From positions 56,464 to 120,463 of the forward strand of contig NZ_JAKGBZ010000008.1 in NCBI RefSeq assembly GCF_021556475.1: a stretch of DNA of 64,000 nucleotides, read 5' to 3'. The stretch's first letter is position 1; each line of letters begins with the position of its first letter. The notes under the pieces are model-generated. The model was not told the DNA's origin. It ran no database searches and worked only from the letters and a program-made list of their open reading frames with translations. Positions 58,010 through 64,000 of the stretch are shown here, in pieces. The position numbers and the translations under genes were made by a program. The DNA is from Acidiphilium iwatense. Its GTDB lineage: Bacteria; Pseudomonadota; Alphaproteobacteria; Acetobacterales; Acetobacteraceae.

Positions 58010-59410
58010 TCAGCCGCGAATGATTGCGGCGAGCCGGGCGATCGCGTCATCAGCCGCCTCCGCCGGGATCGCGGCGAAACCGACCCGCAGGAATGGCGCT
58101 TCGGGTTCTCCCGGAAACCAGTGCCGGCCGGAGCTGACCAGGATATCGGCCCTGGCGCAGGTTGCGGCGACATCCTCATCGACAGTCCCGTCGGGCAACC
58201 GCACCCAGAGATGCAGACCGCCCTCCGGCACATGAGCGAGGCAGTCCGGCCCGAGATGCGTGCGCAACGCCTCGACCAGCGCGTCCCGCTGCGCCCTCAG
58301 CGCCGCGCGCAGCCAGCGCAGATGGCGCGGCCAGCTCGGCGCGGTGAGCAGTTGCAGGGCGATTTCCTGCAGCAGGCCGGGGACGAAAAAATCGTCGGTC
58401 AGCCGGGCCGCGCGCAGGCGGGCATGCGCCGGGCCGCGCGCGCAGATCACGCCAATCCTGAGCCCCGGCGCCGCGCATTTGGTGACCGACCGGACATAGA
58501 CCACGTGGCCGTCGCGATCGTCGGCCGCGAGGGCTGGCGGCGGGGTGCCGGAGTCCAGTTGGAAATCCCGCGCCCAGTCATCCTCGATCAGGAAGGCGCC
58601 GAACTCCCGGAGCAGATCCAGAACCGCGCCGCGCCGCGCCGCCGAGAGCACGGCGCCGGTTGGGTTGGAATAGGTCGGCTGGCAGTAGAACAGCCGTGCC
58701 CCGCTGGTGCGGAACGCATCGGCCAGAAGCTCGGGCCGCACCCCGTCCCGGTCGATCGGCACCGGGACGGGACGCAGGCCGGCCGCGCGCGCCGCCGCGA
58801 TCGCCCCGATATAGGTCGGGCTTTCCATCAGGACCGGATCGCCGGGATTCGCGAGGGCCCGGAACGACGCCGCGAGAGCCGACTGGCTGCCCGGACAGAT
58901 CGTGACCTCGTGCGCCCGGTAAGAACCGCCGATCGCATCGGCGAACCAGGCGCGCAGCGCATGAAGCCCTTCGATCGGCATCCGCCCCCATAAACCCTGC
59001 CGGCGCAGCGCCCGCGTGGTCGCCGCCGCCAGCAGGGAGGTCGCCTGCAAGGCTTCCGACAGATAGCCGGCGTTCAGCGGGACGGCATGCGGCGGGGGAA
59101 CATGCGCCAGGGCGCCGAGCGCCTCGGCCTGGGACCGGCCGGGACCGAGGGCGACGCTCTGCCAGGCCATGTCGGCCAGCACGGCCGCGCCGTCCGGCGC
59201 CCGTCCGGCGACGAAGGTGCCGCGCCCCGGATGCGCTTCGATGATCCCTTCATGGGTCAGGCGATCCAGCGCCCGCTGAACCGTGACCGGGCCGGCGCCG
59301 AATTCCAGCATCAGCGCCCGCACCGGCGGCAGGCGCGATCCCGCCGCCTGCCCGGCCGCGAGAACGCGCAGATGTTGAATGACGCGCTGGGTTGTGTTAT
59401 CCATTTTCAT
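58010..59410 (-). CDS. MocR-type PLP-dependent transcriptional regulator
   Basis: 466 aa from the ATG at 59410 (59404 possible). N-terminal GntR winged helix (LPPVRALMLEFGAGPVTVQRALDRLTHEGIIEAHPGRGTFV) and a fold-type I aminotransferase domain (PTYSNPTGAVLSAARRGA; PLP Lys in VRSVTKCAAPGLRIG). Divergent from a LysE-type exporter gene, its probable target, in the manner of amino acid-sensing MocR regulators. A second, non-identical MocR gene lies at 30 kb. Confidence 0.9.
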   Translation of the reverse strand: MKMDNTTQRVIQHLRVLAAGQAAGSRLPPVRALMLEFGAGPVTVQRALDRLTHEGIIEAHPGRGTFVAGRAPDGAAVLADMAWQSVALGPGRSQAEALGALAHVPPPHAVPLNAGYLSEALQATSLLAAATTRALRRQGLWGRMPIEGLHALRAWFADAIGGSYRAHEVTICPGSQSALAASFRALANPGDPVLMESPTYIGAIAAARAAGLRPVPVPIDRDGVRPELLADAFRTSGARLFYCQPTYSNPTGAVLSAARRGAVLDLLREFGAFLIEDDWARDFQLDSGTPPPALAADDRDGHVVYVRSVTKCAAPGLRIGVICARGPAHARLRAARLTDDFFVPGLLQEIALQLLTAPSWPRHLRWLRAALRAQRDALVEALRTHLGPDCLAHVPEGGLHLWVRLPDGTVDEDVAATCARADILVSSGRHWFPGEPEAPFLRVGFAAIPAEAADDAIARLAAIIRG

Positions 59411-59421
59411 GAGAATTACCA

Positions 59422-59431
59422 ATAACGTTAT
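59422..59431. promoter_or_regulatory. Palindrome in the MocR-lysE intergenic region
   Basis: ATAACGTTAT, a perfect 10-bp palindrome followed 13 nt later by GGTAACG, in the 90-bp gap between divergent genes. Candidate regulator site. Confidence 0.35.
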
Positions 59432-59500
59432 CAGACCTGTCGCGGTAACGCAACCGCCCTACACCGGTGCCGCCGTGAACGGGTGCATGGAAACCGGACA

Positions 59501-60103
59501 ATGACCGCGCTGCCGGGCCTGGTTCTCTTTGCCGTCGCGATGTCGGGCACCCCCGGCCCGAACAATGTTATGGTCACCGCCTCCGGCGCGACCTTCGGCC
59601 TGCGGCGCACCATGCCGCATGTGCTCGGCATCTCGGTCGGGTTTCCGGTGATGATCCTGATGATCGGCCTGGGGCTCGGCCCCGTCCTGGTCACCAATCC
59701 GGCGGTTCACCGCGGGTTCAAATGGCTCGGCATCGCCTATATGGTCTGGCTTGCCGCCAGAATCGCGACGGCGCGGCGCCCCGACGCGAAGGGTGCTAAC
59801 CGCCGGTCGCGCCCGCTGAGTTTTCTCGAGGCGGCGCTGTTTCAGTGGGTCAACCCGAAAGCGTGGGTCATCGCCGCGGCGGCGATGAGCACATTCGTCA
59901 GCCTCGCGGACAATCTCTGGGTGCAGACCGGCATGATCGTGATCGTGTTCCTGCTCGTCACCCTGCCCGTCGTCTCGGCCTGGGCGGGCATCGGCTCGGG
60001 CATCGGTTCGGTGCTGCGATCCGACCGGCAGTTCCGGGCTTTCAACCTCGCAATGGCGACGCTGCTCGTCCTGTCCATCGTTTCGCTGTTTTACGAGCGG
60101 TGA
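59501..60103 (+). CDS. LysE/RhtB family amino acid exporter
   Basis: 200 aa with about six membrane helices. The family N-terminal motif TPGPNNVMVTASGATFGLRR is clear, as are the central FLEAALFQWVNPKAW block and hydrophobic C-terminus. Exports amino acids or related metabolites by proton exchange. The ATG at 59501 (MTALPG) is preferred over an ATG at 59483. Divergent from a MocR regulator. Confidence 0.9.
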   Translation: MTALPGLVLFAVAMSGTPGPNNVMVTASGATFGLRRTMPHVLGISVGFPVMILMIGLGLGPVLVTNPAVHRGFKWLGIAYMVWLAARIATARRPDAKGANRRSRPLSFLEAALFQWVNPKAWVIAAAAMSTFVSLADNLWVQTGMIVIVFLLVTLPVVSAWAGIGSGIGSVLRSDRQFRAFNLAMATLLVLSIVSLFYER

Positions 60104-60107
60104 CATC

Positions 60108-60278
60108 ATGATCCGCAGGTTCCTGGCCGATTTCTTTCATCAAGGCATTCTGTACTGGGCACGCGTCGCGATGTTCGACGTCACGCTCGACCCGCTGTTG
60201 CCGCGCGAGGGGCGGGACTTGCGGCACGCGGTGGCGCGGAAACGGGAAAGCCGGATCGCTTCGCGGGATTCCGACTGA
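60108..60278 (+). CDS. Small basic ORF downstream of lysE
   Basis: 56 codons, ATG 4 nt after the lysE stop: MIRRFLADFFHQGILYWARV then a charged Arg-rich tail. The N-terminal half is amphipathic/hydrophobic. There is no clear ribosome binding site of its own, but translational reinitiation after lysE is possible. I do not recognise the family; it could also be a chance frame. Confidence 0.4.
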   Translation: MIRRFLADFFHQGILYWARVAMFDVTLDPLLPREGRDLRHAVARKRESRIASRDSD

Positions 60279-60311
60279 TCCGGCACGCCCTTGACAATGA
60301 CCCTTCAGCCC

Positions 60312-60420
60312 GGTCATTGCGAGCCGGCGTCGAACGACGCGGAGATAATCCATTTTTCCCAGCACACGGCATTGAACAAATGGATTGCTTCCGCCTCGCA
60401 GGCTCGGCGTCGCAATGACG
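60312..60420. repeat. Intergenic inverted-repeat element (REP/MITE-like)
   Basis: The outer arms read GGTCATTGCGAGCC... and ...GGCGTCGCAATGAC, with inner copies of ATAATCCATTT / AAATGGATTG. Such elements of about 110 bp with termini like GTCATTGCGAG are common, multi-copy intergenic repeats in Alphaproteobacteria. It lies between the lysE gene and the regulatory region of the exported-protein operon. Confidence 0.75.
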
Positions 60421-60541
60421 ATTCGGGCTCAGCTACGGGTTAAAATTCAGACCCGTTGGCATAAGCCGACCCATGATCGCCGGACCGGTTTATTATAGAT
60501 AACGACAAACTCGGCAGCGCGGGCATCGTCAGTGTGACGCT

Positions 60542-60600
60542 ACGTAAAAGTTACGTCTGAAGTTACACCGGCACGGTCGATATGGCCGTCAGGCTATATC
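60542..60600 (+). promoter_or_regulatory. Two palindromes upstream of the sigma-54 promoter (candidate enhancer sites)
   Basis: Palindrome 1: ACGTAA-AAG-TTACGT (60542-60556, perfect 6-bp arms). Palindrome 2: GATATGGCC-GTCA-GGCTATATC (60579-60600, one mismatch). They lie about 80 to 140 nt before the expected transcription start, the usual position for enhancer-binding protein sites of sigma-54 promoters. Confidence 0.5.
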
Positions 60601-60653
60601 CCGTAATGCCTTAAGAAACCATGAATTTCTGGAAATCACCGCTGCGCATCGCG

Positions 60654-60669
60654 TTGGCACGCGGCTTGC
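60654..60669 (+). promoter_or_regulatory. Sigma-54 (RpoN) -24/-12 promoter
   Basis: TTGGCACGCGGCTTGC matches the consensus TGGCACG-N4-TTGC exactly, with GG (60656-60657) and GC (60668-60669) separated by the required 10 nt. Expected start is about 60681, leaving a 130-nt leader before the 307-aa gene. No sigma-70 promoter of similar quality is seen here. Confidence 0.8.
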
Positions 60670-60810
60670 GTTGATCCTCATCGGCGGCAGAGGCGCGAGT
60701 TCGCGGAACAGGAATTCCGGTCCGAGTATCCGCGGTCGTGAATCTGAAAGCCATGGCCTCTGCCGTCATCGGGTCGAGGTCGGATGAAACCGAACACAAC
60801 GGAGGATTCA

Positions 60811-61734
60811 ATGCGTAAACTTCTTCTGAGCAGCACGGCGGCCATTGCCCTTGGCCTGTTCGGCCTCGGCATGGCTCCCGCCATGGCCAAGAACGTCAAC
60901 CACGGTAATGGTGGTGGTAGTACCAACACGCAGGCGCAGAACGGCGGCAACGCCAATACCGGTAGCGGCTCGGCCAGCAGCACCAAAACCAAGAACGTGA
61001 CGGTCACGAAGACCAACGCGTCGGGCTCGAGCGCCAATGGCGGCGGCGGCGCGTCGGCGAGCCAGGACAGCGCGGCCAATAGCGGCACGCTGCACAGCAA
61101 CAACGGCAATGGCAACACCAAGACCGTGACGGTCGCGAAAGAAGGTGGCAACATCAATAGCGGCACGCTGGCGGAAAAGGGCGCCAACGCCAATAGCGGC
61201 GCCCAGCACAGCTTCAACACCCACATCAACACATCGGCTGCAACCGTCAATGGCGGCAGCGGCGCGGCGGCGAGCCAGGACGGCGTTGCCATCGCGAATA
61301 GCCACAACAAGGCTGTTGCTATCGATGGCAGTGCGGCGGTCAGCAATGGTTCGCTTGCAATGACCAGCTCGTTCAACACAACGGACATCGCCGTGACCCT
61401 GGCGTCGGCTCATGCGGGCGGCAACCTGGAAGGCCACACCAGCAACAATAACGATAACGACAACAACAACGCCTCGGCCGAAAGTTCCGCCGCCGGCAGT
61501 CATCAAAACAAAGGCAACCATAACAGTGGTGCGGCTGCCTCCTCCGCTGCTGCCGCCGCCGGCAACGACACGAACATCAACTACAACGGCTCGACGGTGA
61601 CCGGCAATGTTTCCGGCAATATCGGCGTGGTCACCGCCGGCTTCAACGGCAACGGGCTGATGCAGCAGAACGTGTCGGTCGCCGCGACCGGCATCGACAA
61701 CAGCGGCGGTCTCATGGGCACCGGCGCGCCGTAA
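60811..61734 (+). CDS. Exported Asn/Gly/Ser/Ala-rich repetitive protein (candidate fibre or matrix subunit)
   Basis: 307 aa, ATG at 60811 behind GGAGG. Sec signal MRKLLLSSTAAIALGLFGLGMAPAMA, cleaved near residue 26. The mature part has no Cys, few charged or bulky residues, and imperfect repeats: TK(N/T)VTV(T/A)K at 60-67 and 103-110, NGGxGAxASQD at 76-86 and 147-157, SGTL at 91-94 and 117-120; residues 211-220 are an Asn/Asp run. Gln/Asn/Gly/Ser/Ala-rich repeats with paired SQ and N positions are typical of functional amyloid subunits such as FapB/FapC and curli, though I cannot show homology. The C-terminal NGLMQQNVSVA resembles VMMNSSVSIF at the end of the next protein. First gene after the sigma-54 promoter. 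Confidence 0.75.
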   Translation: MRKLLLSSTAAIALGLFGLGMAPAMAKNVNHGNGGGSTNTQAQNGGNANTGSGSASSTKTKNVTVTKTNASGSSANGGGGASASQDSAANSGTLHSNNGNGNTKTVTVAKEGGNINSGTLAEKGANANSGAQHSFNTHINTSAATVNGGSGAAASQDGVAIANSHNKAVAIDGSAAVSNGSLAMTSSFNTTDIAVTLASAHAGGNLEGHTSNNNDNDNNNASAESSAAGSHQNKGNHNSGAAASSAAAAAGNDTNINYNGSTVTGNVSGNIGVVTAGFNGNGLMQQNVSVAATGIDNSGGLMGTGAP

Positions 61735-61763
61735 CACTCGGATTTTTTCTCGAATTTCGGGAA

Positions 61764-61795
61764 CCGCACCGTCCGGCCAAAACCGGGCGGTGCGG
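61764..61795 (+). promoter_or_regulatory. Intercistronic hairpin after the first exported-protein gene
   Basis: CCGCACCG/CGGTGCGG outer stem continued by CCGG/CCGG around CCAAAA. There is no T-run, so rather than a full terminator it probably stabilises or attenuates the transcript, giving more of the first protein than of the downstream products. Confidence 0.6.
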
Positions 61796-61848
61796 CTGAT
61801 TATGATCGAGAGTTTCGGGAAGCAGCGCGGGAAGCGAGGGAGAAACCA

Positions 61849-62253
61849 ATGACGAAAGCGATAAGCAAGGTCGCCGGAGCCGTTCTCGTAACGGCTGCGG
61901 CGTTCTGCGTGAACGGAACCGCTTTCGCGGGCGGGCCGGGGGGACCGGGCAAGGCCACCGACAATCCGTTCAGCGCGCTGGCGGGCAAGCAGCTTTCGGC
62001 GGCCAAGCTCGGCACCGCGCGCGGCGAGGGCGGGGTGAACCTGACGAATGCGTTCAACACCACCAATAATCAGCTCAACGTGACGTCTTCGAGCAGTGGC
62101 ACGCTGAACGGCAAGGTTTCGGGCGGTTCCACCACCGGCGACGTGATCGGCGGCGCGATCGGCGGCAATACCGGGTTCACAAATGTGTTCTCAAACACCG
62201 GCAACAATGTTATGATGAATTCCAGCGTATCGATCTTCATCAGCGCCCAGTAG
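61849..62253 (+). CDS. Small exported protein with diverged processing motif
   Basis: 134 aa, ATG behind GAGGGAG. Sec signal up to about residue 27 (GTAFAGG). Mature part: Gly-rich start, then LSAAKLGTARGEGG (49-62) followed by VNLTNAFNTTNNQLNV. This segment aligns with LSDAQLGTIRGG...GGINLTFGF of the 277-aa protein two genes on, so the two share a module. The C-terminus NTGNNVMMNSSVSIFISAQ resembles the end of the 307-aa protein. Asn/Thr/Ser/Gly-rich, no Cys after the signal. No family recognised; a minor fibre component or nucleator is a guess from context. Confidence 0.72.
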   Translation: MTKAISKVAGAVLVTAAAFCVNGTAFAGGPGGPGKATDNPFSALAGKQLSAAKLGTARGEGGVNLTNAFNTTNNQLNVTSSSSGTLNGKVSGGSTTGDVIGGAIGGNTGFTNVFSNTGNNVMMNSSVSIFISAQ

Positions 62254-62263
62254 GGAGGGAGCG

Positions 62264-63013
62264 ATGTGCCGCCAACCCACGACCCGCCGGTTCCGGCGGA
62301 GTGTCGGTTTGATTGCGGCGAGCTTAGCGGTCTGGCTCGGCGTGGGCGGGCTTTGCCTGGGGGCGCGCGCGGCTCCGCTTCAGATCAGCGGCGCGATCGC
62401 GGGGCTTCCGGGGATTTCACCCCACATGCGGGTGCAAAGCTTCCAGGCGCGGCGGTTCGGCACCGTGATTCCACAGCATTTCGACTATTCGTGCGGGTCG
62501 GCCGCGCTCGCCACGCTGCTGACCTATAGCTACCACATGCCGGTCAACGAGATGACCGTGTTCCGCAGCATGGTCATTCACGGCAACAAGGCGCTGATCC
62601 AGAAATATGGATTCTCGCTGCTCGACATGAAGCTTTATCTCCAGCGGCACGATCTGGCCTCGGGCGGGTTCCGCGCGCCGCTTTCGAAGCTCGAGAAGGT
62701 TGGCGTGCCGGCGATCGTGCTGATCAACGAGTATGGCTACCGGCACTTCGTGGTGATTACCGGGATCGAGGATGGGCGCGTTTTGATCGCCGACCCGGCG
62801 GTTGGAATGCGCAGCGAGCGGACCGGCGTGTTCGAACGCCAGTGGAGCGGGATTTTCTTCCTGATCCTGGCGCATCCGGCGGTGGCGCGGGCAAGCTTCA
62901 ACCGGGGGCGCAATTGGGCAACCTCGCCGGAAGCGCCGCTCTCGCTGTCGCGATTCATGGTCGATTTTTCGATCCTGCGCCAGATCGGCGCGGGGAATCC
63001 AACGTTGTTTTAA
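62264..63013 (+). CDS. Stand-alone exported C39 family cysteine peptidase (FapD-like)
   Basis: 249 aa, ATG behind GGGAGGG. An N-terminal signal sequence (about 1-37, ending GARAA) sends it across the inner membrane. The C39 triad is intact: oxyanion Gln71 and nucleophile Cys77 in QHFDYSCGSAALATLL, His161 in YRHFVVITG and Asp177 in LIADPAVG. C39 domains normally sit in bacteriocin ABC exporters and cut leaders after Gly-Gly; stand-alone exported versions occur in Fap amyloid operons (FapD). The neighbour 277-aa protein carries a Gly-Gly leader motif, making it the likely substrate. No ABC exporter is present. Confidence 0.85.
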   Translation: MCRQPTTRRFRRSVGLIAASLAVWLGVGGLCLGARAAPLQISGAIAGLPGISPHMRVQSFQARRFGTVIPQHFDYSCGSAALATLLTYSYHMPVNEMTVFRSMVIHGNKALIQKYGFSLLDMKLYLQRHDLASGGFRAPLSKLEKVGVPAIVLINEYGYRHFVVITGIEDGRVLIADPAVGMRSERTGVFERQWSGIFFLILAHPAVARASFNRGRNWATSPEAPLSLSRFMVDFSILRQIGAGNPTLF

Positions 63014-63031
63014 GATTTAGGGAGAACGCAG

Positions 63032-63865
63032 ATGGATAGATGCGAGACGGGACGGCGCCGGATGCCCGGTACCGCGCTCGCCGCGTTCCTGCTGGCGACC
63101 GTGGCGTTTCCCATTCTGGCTTCAAGCCAGCCGGTCATGGCGGGTGCCGCTTCCGGCGGGGGCGGTGCTGCAATCGTGGCGCGTGCCGGCCTTCAGCCTT
63201 ACGCGCTGAGCGACGCACAGCTCGGCACGATCCGGGGCGGGATGAGCCTGCCTGGCGGGATCAATCTGACCTTCGGGTTCCAGCAGCTCACCACCGTCAA
63301 CGGCACGATGGTGCTGAGCATCCTTGTGCCGCAAATCTCGATCACGAACAGTACGACCAGCCTTCCCGTCTATGTCTATTCGGCGACGAGCACACCGCAG
63401 GTTTCCCAGTCCGTCACCAATACTCCGAACGTGCCGGGCGGGAACGACCCGGCGACGACCACGACCAGTTCGACGAGCAATACGAATACGTCATTCCAGG
63501 AAACCAACAACACGCCGAGCGGCACATTGACCAGCACGCCGACCGGAACGCAGATCACCGTGCCGATTGCCACCCCGGCGATTACCAGCAGCACGCCGAC
63601 CGGAAATAAATACTATGTGCCGGTCGCCGACCCGACGACGACCGTGCTGACCACCAGCACGAGCGGCAACGGGGCAACATCGGTCCAGACGATGTTCAGC
63701 GGAGGCGGGATCATCAATGGCATCAGCAACAGCCTGAGCAACCAGATCATCGAGCAGACCACGCTGATGAATATCGGGGTGACCGGGCTCGCCGAATCCA
63801 ACATCGCGGCGCAGACGACGAACCGCGTTCTGAACAACGTGACGCAAGGGTTCGGGGTTCCCTGA
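63032..63865 (+). CDS. Exported Thr/Ser/Asn-rich protein with double-glycine processing motif
   Basis: 277 aa, ATG behind GGGAG. A signal peptide (to about residue 38) is followed by a pro-segment with ALSDAQLGTIRGG (58-70), a canonical LSxxxLxxIxGG double-glycine site; cleavage after Gly70 would release MSLPGGINLTFGF. The middle (120-215) is a low-complexity Thr/Ser/Pro/Asn linker; the C-terminal 50 residues (ISNSLSNQIIEQTTLMNIGVTGL) are helix-like and Asn/Gln-rich. No Cys after the signal. No family recognised. Co-directional and 18 nt after the C39 peptidase gene. Could be an adhesin, fibre subunit or secretion partner. Confidence 0.72.
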   Translation: MDRCETGRRRMPGTALAAFLLATVAFPILASSQPVMAGAASGGGGAAIVARAGLQPYALSDAQLGTIRGGMSLPGGINLTFGFQQLTTVNGTMVLSILVPQISITNSTTSLPVYVYSATSTPQVSQSVTNTPNVPGGNDPATTTTSSTSNTNTSFQETNNTPSGTLTSTPTGTQITVPIATPAITSSTPTGNKYYVPVADPTTTVLTTSTSGNGATSVQTMFSGGGIINGISNSLSNQIIEQTTLMNIGVTGLAESNIAAQTTNRVLNNVTQGFGVP

Positions 63866-63893
63866 TTTCGCATCGGCTAGTACCCCGAGTCGC

Positions 63894-64000
63894 TCATAGT
63901 GCGGGGTATAGCCGCTTCAGTTTGATGCGGGCGTTTGCGGTGGTGAAGTGCCAGTTGGCCTTGACGTGATCCCTATTGCGGGTGCGCTCCCATGCGGCGA
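63894..64000 (-). mobile_element. IS630 family transposase, 3' end (element continues beyond the window)
   Basis: The minus-strand frame open to the right edge encodes the IS630-family C-terminus ...KANWHFTTANARIKLKRLYPAL, ending at 63894-63896. An inverted repeat TACCCCG (63881-63887) / CGGGGTA (63902-63908) brackets the stop, and CTAGTA just outside (63877-63882) may mark the TA target. It lies 28 nt beyond the stop of the 277-aa gene, so the insertion either ends the operon or separates it from further genes. Confidence 0.8.

Noticed and set aside
60678..61388. Hydrophobic minus-strand frame resembling a membrane protein
   Set aside because: It is the antisense of the low-complexity Asn/Ala/Ser repeats of the 307-aa gene; the apparent helices are a by-product of codon complementarity.
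62264..63865. Bacteriocin maturation and export cluster
   Set aside because: The C39 peptidase lacks the ABC transporter domains and carries its own export signal. The candidate substrates have Sec-type signals and are far larger than bacteriocin precursors.

Overview
The window is a high-GC chromosomal segment from an alphaproteobacterium. The evidence is the UPF0262, DUF983 and EipB (DUF1849) genes, COQ7-type ubiquinone hydroxylation, a phasin, an alphaproteobacterial-type rhamnose locus and TcuABC. Lineage-specific features, such as the lysine/alanine-rich H1-like protein, make me lean to the Acetobacteraceae (Acidiphilium/Acidocella-like), but this is inference. A perfect ParB-binding parS palindrome at 47008-47023 suggests an origin-proximal stretch of a main replicon.

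Layout. 1-18.2 kb is mostly housekeeping: mtnA, UPF0262, DUF983, an H1-like DNA-binding protein, EipB-like, uvrB, a phasin, a TetR/COQ9-like protein next to coq7, dsbB, a Bcp peroxiredoxin, glnE, a large AsmA/YhdP-like protein, etfBA with 3-hydroxyacyl-CoA dehydrogenase, and tRNA-Met. 18.2-30 kb holds nagA and then two divergent operons. One encodes a polar amino acid ABC transporter with an M20 hydrolase. The other encodes a guanidino-modifying hydrolase, a TetR regulator, an AruH-like transaminase and an AruI-like ThDP decarboxylase, which together look like an arginine/guanidino compound pathway. A MocR regulator faces a CMD/GNAT/azoreductase operon. 31.4-36.7 kb is tricarballylate-type catabolism (tcuA, tcuB, MHS transporter) with an amidase. 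36.8-47 kb is a complete L-rhamnose regulon (kinase, aldolase-dehydrogenase, isomerase, DeoR repressor, ABC importer). 47-51.2 kb is a purine set (NCS2 permease, OprB-like porin, 8-oxoguanine deaminase). 51.5-57.3 kb is a hexuronate/mannonate operon (uxuA, ABC importer, SDR) with a divergent FCD-GntR regulator, followed by a decapitated beta-propeller remnant. 58-60.3 kb has a second MocR regulator facing a LysE exporter.

The most unusual part is 60.5-64 kb. A textbook -24/-12 (sigma-54) promoter with two upstream palindromes precedes four co-directional genes for exported proteins: a 307-aa Asn/Gly/Ser/Ala-rich repetitive protein, a 134-aa small protein, a stand-alone exported C39 cysteine peptidase, and a 277-aa Thr/Ser/Asn-rich protein. 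The 277-aa protein carries a canonical double-glycine processing motif, and the 134-aa protein carries a diverged copy. This resembles the logic of Pseudomonas Fap functional-amyloid operons (with FapD as the C39-like peptidase), but the components differ and no outer-membrane secretion pore is visible before an IS630-type element abuts the cluster at the right edge. I consider it a candidate undescribed surface-fibre or matrix system.
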